From: Protopterus annectens
Lineage: Eukaryota; Chordata; Ceratodontiformes; Protopteridae
Reading direction: 5' to 3'
Length of the DNA stretch: 64,000 nucleotides
NCBI RefSeq assembly: GCF_019279795.1
Contig: NC_056733.1
Coordinates: forward strand, 1,416,414,569 to 1,416,478,568
The position numbers were made by a program, and so were the translations under genes. Below are positions 24,591 through 34,465 of the stretch, one piece after another; position 1 is the stretch's first letter, and every line of letters begins with the position of its first letter. The notes below the pieces were generated by a model. That model saw only the letters and a program-made list of their open reading frames with translations, did not search any database and was not told the DNA's origin.

Positions 24591-24669
<79 letters not shown>
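24591..24669. repeat. (AC)n microsatellite
   Basis: About 79 bp of AC with no interruption, the longest CA-type array in the window. Confidence 0.97.
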
Positions 24670-24670
<1 letters not shown>

Positions 24671-25116
24671 CATTGAGACCCTGTGTTATGTGTAAGCAAT
24701 CCACCTGATTCCATGTCTGATTTTGAGTTTCACAAGCTTAGGAGAATGGGGCAAAGGATACAGAATAAGCTATGTCACTATAGTCTGCTTGAGATAACCA
24801 TTTCTCAGTTTTCAAGCTAAAATTTCTCAGAATTCTGAAAGCTTGGCTTGGAAGATTTCTGCAGCACTAAATTGACTAACTGCTTTTTTGTGTTGTAGAG
24901 AGGCTTTGTACTCCAGACTGTTACACCATATGGAAAGGTTCATCTGATGAAAATTGTGACCTAGTTGCTCATTATGTTACTAAGAGGCTTGCCTTGATCA
25001 GATCAGGTCTTCCATGAGGTGGTTGTTTGATTTTTGTTAGTGGACCCTGGGAACAGAGCCCACCACTTTGCTGGTGTGAGATTTCAAGGCCTGAGTTGAT
25101 GATTTCTATCTCTACT

Positions 25117-25211
25117 ATTAACAGTATGTGCACTATCACTTATGATTAACAGTATGTGCACAGTATGTGCACTATCACTTATGATTAACAGTATGTGCAC
25201 TATCACTTATG
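25117..25211. repeat. short tandem repeat, ~28-bp unit
   Basis: The unit ATTAACAGTATGTGCACTAT + CACTTATG occurs three times, the middle copy carrying an extra internal CAGTATGTGCA duplication. Confidence 0.85.
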
Positions 25212-26191
25212 CACTGGATTCCTCTCCCAGCGGTATTCTCTTTGCATGCCTGGAGGTACTTGGCCCATTTCTTTACCAGATTCTCCTTGACTCTCTTATA
25301 AGACCCATTGATAACTCCAGCCCTCAAGAGGTAGGGTTACACCACAGTAATGTGGCTATCTATGCTATCTCAAATCTTTCATTCATTAATAAGGGTCAGG
25401 AGCAATTTATGAACTTATAACTGGAATCGACCTGAGAAATAATATCTAAGATTCTTTCCAGCCTGCTTTTGAAGGCAGATATATTACTGACACAGTCCTC
25501 TCTAAGATGTTAAACAAGCTCTTTATGGCAGGGGATCAATGTTATCAATTTGTAGTGGTTCTGCTAGATCACAGATTCAAATTTGATATGGGTGGACTAT
25601 TTCACATGATGGTATATTTTGCTATTAGTCAAAAACACAAATTCTACAATTGGAGAAGATTCAAAAATTTTAAGCCAGGACGGTTATGAGAAACAAGAAT
25701 CTTACATATACCTTCCCTGCTTTTTTCACTTGTTTGTAAATGTCTAATGGAAAACTAAGGGAAAAATGTGACTTTTTCATGGAAAACGTTTTGGAATATA
25801 ATTTCAACATGAGACAAAGCAGAGGGAGAAACTATTATCAAACTAAACAGTCTGTATGTATACAATCCAGGGATTACCAAAGCATCAGGACCAGATACTG
25901 CTAAAATATGAGCTTTTTAATCATGACTTAGATTTAAAGAATATCTTGACGAATATATGGGTGTTACAAACTATGCACAGGTTTGTTGGCAGTCAAAATC
26001 ACTAGTGATTCTTATGAGTCTTACGATGGCTATATGATTTATGAACTGACATGCAAGGTGGGGTAACATTGATTACTGATAATGTTAATATGTTGGGGAA
26101 GCACAGATTACTGAAGTGCTAGATAATTTATATTTGTTAACTTCCTATAATCACAAATATGTCAAATATGGGAGATCGCTATATGTAAGTC

Positions 26192-26194
<3 letters not shown>
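25212..26194. other. no gene recognised
   Basis: Frames at 25142-25420 and 25507-25689 on + have no recognisable domain; I do not call them genes. Confidence 0.35.

Positions 26195-26264
<70 letters not shown>
26195..26264. repeat. (TG)n microsatellite with one TA interruption
   Basis: TG repeats broken by TATG near 26238. Confidence 0.95.
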
Positions 26265-26269
<5 letters not shown>

Positions 26270-26335
26270 AGTATTTCTGTTTGTGAGAGTCTGTGCATCA
26301 GTGGAAAACAGGACTGCTTCTTGTTACACTGTATC

Positions 26336-26672
26336 ATTGCTGTGGACTCTGGAATTTTGTTGGAGAATCACAGCCTAATAGTAGATCATGGGGTGCATTT
26401 GGAGATGCATTGTCCTCTTTTTTGTCTTGGGGTTCCATAAGAGGATTGCAGTCTAGCTGAGAAGGCTGGAGTACCATGGAAGGAGCCTGGCCTAGCTGTG
26501 GACCTACTGTACCATGGGAAGATTATGGCCCTAATCTCAAATCTGAGATGCCATTGGAGGAGCATTGCTCAGGTGTGGAAGCTAGTTTGCCATGGGAGTA
26601 TCATGGCATGGCTGTGGAACCTGGTTTACCATGGAGGAAACATGGTCCAGCTATGCAGGCTGGTATAATACA
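26336..26672 (+). repeat. diverged ~60-bp minisatellite
   Basis: Recurrent GCTGTGGA...CCATGGGA...ATGG(C/T)-CC blocks spaced about 60-63 bp. In the plus frame at 26476-26685 they give an imperfect ~20-residue repeat (VPWEDYGPNL, LPWEYHGMAVEPG, LPWRKHGPAMQAG). Stops break the frame upstream, so it is probably non-coding, although the shared spacing could reflect an ancient repetitive coding exon. Confidence 0.55.
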
Positions 26673-26744
26673 CAAAAGATCCTGAAACAGATGATGGGGA
26701 TTCACATCTATTACATAGGAGGTGCTTATGGGAAAAATAACTTC

Positions 26745-26791
26745 GTTCTGAAGAAGTCTCTGTTATAGTGAGGGAGACGAAAGCGCTTAAC
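26745..26791 (+). ncRNA. type I hammerhead ribozyme candidate (isolated)
   Basis: The core matches the hammerhead consensus: CTGAAGA at 26748-26754 (CUGANGA), stem II GTCTC 26756-26760 with GAGAC 26774-26778, GAAA at 26779-26782, and a minimal stem III AG-CG-CT with cleavage expected after T26788. Stem I is GTT 26745-26747 with AAC 26789-26791. The minimal stem III (two pairs, two-base loop) is the form described in Penelope-like elements. Compared with the two PLE ribozymes in this window, stem I and stem II differ in sequence but keep pairing. No PLE coding sequence is recognised nearby, so this may be a pseudo-LTR of another PLE family. Activity is unproven. Confidence 0.55.
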
Positions 26792-27127
26792 TTTCACTGT
26801 GTTTGGAATACAGTGTGTTCAAAAGAACTTCTGTCCTGTTATTCCTGCGGAGGTATGGAGTTTATGGTGTGGACCCAGTGAATTTCTGTTCTAAGTTGGT
26901 TTTGATCAAATATGCTGGCAATTTCATCTGCATGGCTTTGTTTTACCCTTCATAAAAGCACTGTTTCCACTACGCTTTCCTTGTTAGGAAATATATTGAA
27001 AGAAATATCTAATTTCTGAGCTATCCATCATATTATTGGTCACTGTTATATCATATCATATCATACATCTCAGGAAGCATCATTATCATTTACAGTCATT
27101 ATTCTGCATATGTTTATTATTATGTTT

Positions 27128-27215
27128 TTTAATTCTAAGTTTGTTTACCAGGGTAAGTATGTTTATCACAACTGAACATTTGCAGGTAGAGACCAGGTGA
27201 AAAACTTTACATAGA
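27128..27215 (-). mobile_element. short repeat 3' end (TTCC-GGTAAACAAA family), copy 1
   Basis: The minus strand reads AGTTTTTCACCTGGTCTCT...CCTGGTAAACAAAC, matching the copies near 27.9, 29.5 and 41.3 kb. Probably the 3' end of an RTE-like LINE or a SINE mobilised by it; the family is not established. Confidence 0.45.
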
Positions 27216-27941
27216 TGTGAAAATTACAATAAAATAAAATGAAGAGGGAAAACTAGATATTTTCTGCATATATTATCAGTTTATATAAGCATTGGTTACA
27301 GCATTAAGAAATATTTATGTCTAAAGAGTTATGTACTTCTAGTAGTGAGGCCATAGCTACTCAAACAATATGTCAAGTGCTAGATATTTGTGTACTTGTT
27401 ACAAGAAATTATTTTGTATAAACGATAGAGGCTGTGAAAGTGTGCAGATGACAGAAGATGAATAACTAATTACGTGGTATGGCCAGTAGTGAAGCAAGAA
27501 TGTGATAGTTTTGAGTTCTGAAGGTAATACCAGTTCCTAGCTCAGTTCATTTCCCCTTTTGCAATACATCGATACAACATACTTTTAGAAATATCTTAGC
27601 AAATTAATGGAGATCAGATCTTTGCTAGCAAGCACGCAGTATGCTCAAATAGTTACTTTTGAAAAGGCTGCTACTTGATAGAGGGTTCATTTTTGTGAAC
27701 TTGCATTGACATTTAAAAAAGTGTGCAGATTGCCCCATTTCAGGGTCACTATTCAACATCTCTGACCAGGTAGTTAGATCAAGTCTCTTTACAGTTACCT
27801 TTATTATCTTTCAATTCTGAAAATGTGAAAAAAAAAACTACATAAAAATTCCAGTATATGTACCCAGTTTTACTTGTCTACTCATAGACACTCAGATGCA
27901 GTTCATTCAGTTTACAAACAACATTAGAATTACTGTATTCA

Positions 27942-28036
27942 GGAGCTTTTCTCCCCAGGCCTCCATTGAAAATGTGCTCACATCAGCCCAATGGACTTTC
28001 CCGGTTAACAAAGTGCAAATAAATACAAATAAATAA
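27942..28036 (+). mobile_element. short repeat 3' end, copy 2
   Basis: GGAGCTTTTCTCCC-AGG...GGACTTTCCCGGTTAACAAA followed by an AATAAATAC-type tail. Same family as 41284-41385. Confidence 0.6.
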
Positions 28037-28559
28037 CATTAAGGTTTTACCTTCCCTGTTCTGCTAACTCAGAGGTTTCAGTCTGTCCTCTTATGAAGGT
28101 ATCCCAAGATTTAAGTAGGAGACCAAGCACATTTTGAGCTGGCTGGAGAGAATCAGTGGGCCAGACAGGACAGTGGATTGAGGGTTAGTGGAATTGTTGG
28201 GAGATCAGGAGGACTATACCATAAAATATATGTTTTCTCCAAAAACTTGCTTTATTGAGTTTGGGGTCATGAAAGAGCCAGAGCCTACCCGACATTTGGT
28301 GGGTGCAAGGCAAATGAACTAATACTGGAAAGAATGCCATTCTATCTTAGGGTGCATACTTCCAGTCACACAAGACATGTGAACCCACAGGTATTTTTGA
28401 GGATTTCTAATTGATGCATGCCATATATTTGGGATGTAGGAATAAGCTGGAAAATAAATCTCATGCAAACATAGTTATTTAAAGAAATGTATTAGTGAAA
28501 TGAAACAAGTGTAAATGCAATTATAAGAAAATGAAAGCTGTGTAGTTGTCATAACATTA

Positions 28560-28869
28560 GATGCATGTTGTCTTTTTCCATCTGTCTCAATTCGTGGGTT
28601 AAACATTTGAATGTGTATAAGGCCAGTGCTTTAAAATCTTCAGCTCTGAGGCTCCACCTCATTTCCCATAATGCTCTGCATGCTTAACTCTCGTCAAACT
28701 GAGTTTGCCCTGCCATACCTGAATTGTACATAAAGAGTTCCACCCCCCCCAAAAAAAAAAAACTGAAGCTCTCAAGGTCAACCAAGAGCCACAAAATACC
28801 ACTGTCAGTTTTGAAAGGGGACTGAGGAAGGGATTGTTGAAATGGATTGAAGAAGACAACATGGATCTA
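28560..28869 (-). mobile_element. DIRS-like element, 3' non-coding end
   Basis: TTTCCATCTGTCTCAATTCG at 28574 and TTTCCATCCGCCTCAACCTG at 28912 are diverged copies of one sequence about 340 bp apart, suggesting a terminal or internal duplication at the 3' end of the DIRS-like element. The exact end is unknown. Confidence 0.4.
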
Positions 28870-31114
28870 GCATTGTGATAAGTACATACATTTTATATCC
28901 AGTGTTGTCTTTTCCATCCGCCTCAACCTGTGGGACAGAATCCCCAGCCAGACAAATAGGGTGGTATCAGGAGAGAATATTTTGCAAAATGGTGGAGCCA
29001 AAAGAAGTCCTAGATCTGGACTGAATGTGAAGTTTGAAATGGAAAACAAAGGTAGAAATGGAAAACAAAGGTATGAGTGTTTGATCTCGAATAGACTGCT
29101 CAAATATCATTTAAAGAAGTGAGATCAAAAAAAGGTTGTTGAAGTAGACACCCGCCTAACAGAACTGACTTTTGGTTTGACAATTAGGATAAATCCCCTG
29201 TGGTATAAACAGAAGAAGCAGAGACAAAACGTCATCTGGACAAATTTATCTTGGAAACTGTTTTCCCAAACTTAGCTCTAGACAAGGACTCAAAAAGCTC
29301 GTCTGATTTCCTGACGTGTTTGGTCAGGTCCAAACAAAATCTCAATTGATGATGAAGGCCCAAACATTGCAACATGTATTTTTCCTTATTACTGAAAGCT
29401 GGAAAGAACACTGGCGACTGAATCAATTGGTTCAGATTAGACTCAGCGGCCAGCTTAGGCAAAAAGGAAGGAATAGTCTGAAATTAAATAATGTCTTTGT
29501 AAAATATTTTATTTATTTATTTATTTAACATTTGTTTACCAGGAAAGTCTGACTTGGAATAAAGCCAGTTTTCAACTGGGTACAGTATAGAGGCTGAAGT
29601 TCAGAAACTCATCTGGCTAAAGTTAATGCAATTAAAAAAAGTGTTTTTCCAAAAAAAGAAAAACTTTCAGCCTACAGTAGCAGCAGGTTTGAAAAGGGCC
29701 CTGGTCAAACTTGAAGAGGAGGCAAGTCTCAAGGTGGAACTGAGTCCCTTACTGGAGGCCTAAGAAGGAAGGCACCTTTTTAAAAAGGCTTTGGTCAGTC
29801 TTAAGAAACCGGCACATGGTCTTGATCCACGTGGAATCTTGAAATGACAGCCAACTGAGCCTTAATAGTAGAGTATCAGGCGACTAACTGAAGAAGACCA
29901 GATAGAACATCAAAAATTGCATCTAACGGAGCAGAAAAGAGAATCAAATCCTTTAAAGTGGCTCGTATGGTAAATTGTTTCCACTTACTACCATAAACCT
30001 TTTTGGTGGAAGGCTTCTGAGAAGAATAGAAGACAGGATATACATAACTCTGTCAGGTAGTTTGGTATCTCTGGGGATCATTGGAAGTGGAGGAACCAAG
30101 AGGTCAATCTGAGGGATTTCAGATTCAGTTGAGGCTGGAATGCTGAAATCAAGGAGGGTGGAATAGATGAGACCACAGGAAAGGTAACAATTCTTGTATG
30201 GGCCAGGAAGCGGCTATAAGAATTACAGTCACTCTGCAATGGGCTGCTTTCTGTAAATGCTTGATTATCAAGGGCATTGGAAGCTAAGTGTAAAAAAAGA
30301 CCCATGGGCCAAGCATGCACTAAATCATCGTTCAGTGAGTGTCCCTTGGGAGGTACCAGGTCAAAAACACTTCTGCATTTGATGTTGAAAAACGTTGCAA
30401 ACAGATCACATCACAGCTGGCCACACTGGCTGAAAATCTGCATAGCCAGTGACAGATTCAGGGATCACTCTTGAGGCATTAGAATGCTCCCACTCTAGGT
30501 TTCCTCAGAATATGCATTGCTAAAAGAAAATATTTGAGGATATCACCGTTTGCCACATCCTCATGGCCTCTCAACACAGAAGATGGGATTGGGTTCCCCT
30601 CTGTTTGTTTATGTACAAGACCACTGCTATGCTCTTGGTCTGGATTAAGATCACACCTTTAAGGAGACAGTCATGCAAAGCCTGCAACACTAGAAGGACT
30701 GCTCTAATCTCCAAAATACTGATGTGCAGATGGATCTCTCACTGGGACCAGGCACCTAGGAACATCTTCCCTTCATAGTGCTCTCCACCCCAGGAGGGAA
30801 GCATCCAAGGACACTGTGGTTGTGGACTGTGATGGAACAAATTGACATCCTGCAGATACATGATCTGATGTCAACCACCATGAGATGTGACAATGACTAA
30901 TCTCAGTAAGACAAACAGGAAAATTCACTGGGTGAGCTGTCATAGACCACTGGACTGAAAGAGTCCTCCGAAGAACCCTCATGAAGAACTTGGATAGAGG
31001 AAAAGAAACAGTACCAGCCATCAGGTTGAGAAGGCAAAGAATCAAGGAAGCAAATGGCCTATAAAGTAACAGAATTTGATTGGTCTGAGGTTGTAGGGAT
31101 AGCAACCTTGAACA
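28870..31114 (-). pseudogene. DIRS-type pol relic: RT end, RNase H, tyrosine recombinase
   Basis: Read right to left: an RT C-terminal part (NLMAGTVSFPLSKFFMRVLR, 30773-31110); RNase H with TVSLDASLLGWRAL, GAWS, HISILEIRAVLLVLQAF and YINKQRGTQS (30563-30850); a linker (HAWPMGLFLHL, RLTSWFLH at 30078-30320); then a tyrosine recombinase with KVYGSKWKQFTIRATLKD near 29.98 kb, STIKAQLAVISRFHVDQD near 29.85 kb and FRKSDELF-like VRKSDELFESLS near 29.3 kb, finally RRMEKTT near 28.92 kb. This domain order is diagnostic of DIRS retrotransposons, which integrate with a recombinase instead of a DDE integrase. Many stops and frameshifts make it inactive. A repeat in the YR region (29513-29600) is a later insertion. 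Confidence 0.75.
29513..29600 (-). mobile_element. short repeat 3' end, copy 3, with (AAAT)n tail
   Basis: The plus strand shows (TTTA)n then TTTGTTTACCAGGAAAGTCT; the minus strand gives GACTTTCCTGGTAAACAAA plus an AAAT tail. It is inserted in the DIRS recombinase relic. Confidence 0.55.
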
Positions 31115-31215
31115 AGGAATCCTGGCAATTATATCACAGTGTAATAATAAAAATTCTGCCATAAAACTAAATTGTATATTCATACAAGCACTTATTACAC
31201 ATAAAAATGCAAACC

Positions 31216-31290
<75 letters not shown>
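31115..31290 (-). mobile_element. PLE pseudo-LTR fragment with (TA)n
   Basis: AATAAAAATTCTGCCATA...ACACATAAAAATGCAAAC followed by about 70 bp of TA matches 43377-43507 and 53085-53212. It is cut before the ribozyme region. It sits inside the DIRS relic, where part of the RT is missing. Confidence 0.75.
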
Positions 31291-31291
<1 letters not shown>

Positions 31292-31712
31292 CCAGTATCC
31301 TTGATAGTCTGGTGAGACATTTTGACTGTATGAACAGCTTTTGAATCTCTGCTGCTTCTTCCTTTCACCAGTATGGCTTATGCTTGGAAGAGTTTTTTTT
31401 TTCTAAAACCTGGGATAAACTGAAAGCAAATGGTGTAGCTTCTGTAAGTGACTCTCAACACCCAGAAATCTGATGTGATGGCCTCCCAAGCTTGGGGTTG
31501 GAGAAACAAGCACTCATGACTGCCTCCAGAGCACAGTAGTCAGATAATCTTTTGGGAGTGCTGGAAGGGCTTGCCAGAGAAAGGTCCTTTAAAGCCCTGG
31601 TTTCTGCAGACCAGTCCTGCCCCTAGGGTGTCATCCATTAAAGATCTCCCTCTGCCCTGGGGACACCTCCAACTAGAGATCCCTGAGTAAACTGTTGTGA
31701 CTTACAGCAGCT
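31291..31712 (-). pseudogene. DIRS-like RT, N-terminal remnant
   Basis: The minus frame near 31.41-31.5 kb reads WEAITSDFWVLRV followed by a YTICF-type strand, the start of the RT in DIRS-like elements. The central palm, including the catalytic YVDD-type motif, is absent: the PLE fragment at 31115-31290 occupies its place. Upstream is non-coding or decayed. Confidence 0.5.
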
Positions 31713-31767
31713 AGGCTTATAAAGGCCCTGGTGGTTTTTAGCCTAGTATATACGTATGAGCCTATGA
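31710..31767 (+). mobile_element. CR1 3' terminal stub
   Basis: GCTAGGCTTATAAAGGCCC...GCCTAGTATATACGTATGAG then CCTATGA, the plus-strand 3' end of CR1, under 60 bp. Confidence 0.7.
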
Positions 31768-33062
31768 TCAGCCACCCTCCCCTTCTTGTTTCTTGAGAAG
31801 GTCCTGTAAGGGGTGAAAAAAAGATCTCTCATATCAGACGACATCTTGCCATTCTGTTCACTCATGGTCAGCGTGTCCTTTACTTTAAGTCCAAAGAAAA
31901 TGTGGGAGCCATCAATGGAGGCATTAGGAAAGGATTCCTGAAGTACTACACAAAGTTACACATCCACATCCAGGCATGTCAAGCAAGCCATACCATCTGC
32001 TGCAATGGAAATTAGTCATGTGAAAACATTTCATTTGACTAACATGGTGGCCAAATGAGTCTCCAAGGTTTTACGAGATTTGACTGAGGTTGAGATGCTG
32101 CCAACCTAGAAACTTCATTGACTAAAATCCCTCTGAAGCACAGATGAAGGAACAACATGGGTGGGCATCAGATCCAAGGTTACCAATGCCAAAAGATGGA
32201 TCAGAGAAGGAGCAACTAGTAATGGGTCAAGAGAGCTAGAAAACTCCACTATTGGAGCTGACAGAGTTGCAATGATCCCTAGATCAGTCTATGCCTTCAA
32301 AAAGGATTGTTTCAACTTGTACAAAGTTTACTCTCTAGTAGTCCGAGTGGACATTGTGGACTTAGAAGAAGCCATTGAGGACAGCTTGATGGGGCAGTGC
32401 AGGGGTCTGTCAGCTTCTTTGACCCTCAAAGGTGAAGACCAGACTTGAGGAGAGGAAGGCTCCAGGGACAACTCCAGATTCAGAGTAATGGCCAAGAAAG
32501 GAAACTGGAGGCAGCTAGACTTCAGTGTCACAGACAAAAAAGGGCTCAAGATCTAAAACAATGGAGAACAGAGTGGTCCAGATGCTAGAACTTCAAGAGC
32601 AGTGATCGGTACTGAGGGGGTGTTAACATCAGATACAAAACAGGAGCCAAGTAGGTTGAGGGCCTTGGGGTTTTTGATTGCGACTCATCATCAACAGAAG
32701 AAGAATCAACAAGCCATTTCTTGGGGGGGGGGGGTTGTCATTTTCTCTACTTTTTTCCTTTTCCTTCTATTTTCTGACTCTATCCTTACTCTTATCTTTG
32801 TTCTTTTTCTCCACTTAGATACAGAAGGAAAAGCAAAAGCCTGGGACACAGCTACAGAAGAGGTGGGAAGCATCCCTTTCATAACTAACTCTGTCTTGTG
32901 ATTGGTCAAACCCCTGGCTCTGAAAGATGCTGAGTCAACACCCCCCAAACAATAGACACAGTGGTCATGTGAATTCTGAGGGGCGGGTTTATGACCACAC
33001 CTTAAGCATTTTTGAAAGCTTGAAGTCTTACCCATACTGGAACAGCAAAATACAGCATACAA
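31768..33062 (-). pseudogene. DIRS-like gag relic
   Basis: The frame at 32706-33062 (-) has a zinc-finger-like block CLRCGHKPAPQNSHDHCVYC (C-x2-C, H-x4-C-x2-C) followed by a basic region, as in the ORF1 of DIRS-like elements of fish and amphibians. Leftward, decayed segments near 31.85-32.0 kb read as DVDVQLCVVLQESFPNASID and GSHIFFGLKVKDTLTM in shifting frames, resembling the rest of a gag-like protein. This lies immediately upstream of the RT remnant in the same orientation. Frameshifts and stops are frequent. A Gypsy gag is an alternative, but the downstream recombinase favours DIRS. Confidence 0.5.
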
Positions 33063-33391
33063 GCAGAAATACTACAGGGAAAAATATGAAATACAGTAAA
33101 AATAAAGATTCTATGGAACCAAGAGGCTAATAAACTCTAACAGCAAAAAAAGTACTTTAACAATTTGCTGAAGCTAAGCAGTAAAGACAACACTGGATCA
33201 AAGACTAAGGCTAAGGAGTTCAAATGTTTACTTTAACGGGCAGTGGAGGGATATTTATTTGGGCAGAATATAACAGAAACATCTGTAGCATCCTGCACAG
33301 GGCATGTTGAGATCATCAAAGTAAATGCCTTATAGCATTAGACAGTTCATAAAGACACAGGTTTAGATTACATATCTACAGTTTGATGATA

Positions 33392-33560
<169 letters not shown>

Positions 33561-34318
33561 GCGATAAAAGTGTATAGCCTTCTTATCGTCACTTTTCAAC
33601 CTCCAACAAGAGAAAGAAACTTCATATTTAACATTCTCAAATGCAGTTAGAACCTAATTAAATAGATTTTAAGACTTTTTACACACTTTTTACGGGCAGT
33701 TATTTTCTAATAGCAAAATTGAGATAGGTAAGCATTCTCAGTAGTAATATGCAATTACATTCAGCTGTAAGAAAAATAAGTTAGTCACGTATTTGTCCTT
33801 GCTGTACAATTACATGCTTGGAAACATTCATGTAGTCTAATTAATGATCACTTCAAGTTAGTATTACTATGCAGGAACCTGTACAGGGAAAGGGTTAGAG
33901 AGATTACTGCATTTTAAGTTCTGTCCAATGCCTCTTATTGGAACTGTCAGGGCAGTAAAAGGAACAGTCATATTTGAATGAATTATATTAGAATATGAAA
34001 CAGTTTGCAGCATCTTCATTTTGCACTATGTAGAACATTGTTTTACCAGTTTTTTGGATCATAACATAAGCTTTCTATCGCCTTCTCTCCCTCTTTAACT
34101 TAAGTCACACTATTTGGGCTTGCAGAAGAACAGCTAAGAATTTGTACAGAATATCATCTGTCATTAAGTTGCTTATAAGAGTCTTTTGCTCTTTGGTCAT
34201 TCCTCATGATTAATTCAAATGGAAATAGTTTTTGGTCAAATTCATACTCTAGCATGGGTATCTTAGTCCTAATTTGTCTTCTGAGCATTAGCTGTGCAGG
34301 ACTTACTCCTGTAATACT
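33561..34318. other. no gene recognised
   Basis: AT-rich sequence up to the L1 target duplication; no feature I can support. Confidence 0.4.
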
Positions 34319-34334
34319 ATGTTAGACATTATCC
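34319..34334. repeat. L1 target-site duplication, left copy
   Basis: ATGTTAGACATTATCC; the right copy at 41087-41102 differs at one base. Confidence 0.88.
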
Positions 34335-34350
34335 TTTTTTTTTTTTAATT
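34335..34350 (-). other. L1 poly(A) tail
   Basis: A T-run on the plus strand directly abutting the left TSD, with an AATAAA-like signal ~15 bp upstream on the minus strand. Confidence 0.85.
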
Positions 34351-34465
34351 CTTTTTATTTGTTTATAGATACAACACCATATACTAAAGAAAAATAACTA
34401 AATACACACATAACAATAAACAGTTATATCATGCCCAAACATAACCCAATTGACTTTGTTACAAG

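Larger units (their letters stand above)
26792..28559. other. mostly unassigned; two repeat tails
   Basis: Holds two copies of a short LINE/SINE-like 3' end (listed separately). No gene recognised. The sequence just after the ribozyme candidate (GGAATACAGTG, CCTGCGGAGG) may belong to the same element. Confidence 0.35.

Noticed and set aside
31219..31288. CRISPR-like or other programmed array among the tandem repeats
   Set aside because: All tandem arrays are simple TA/CA/TG or minisatellites without spacers; the genome is eukaryotic.
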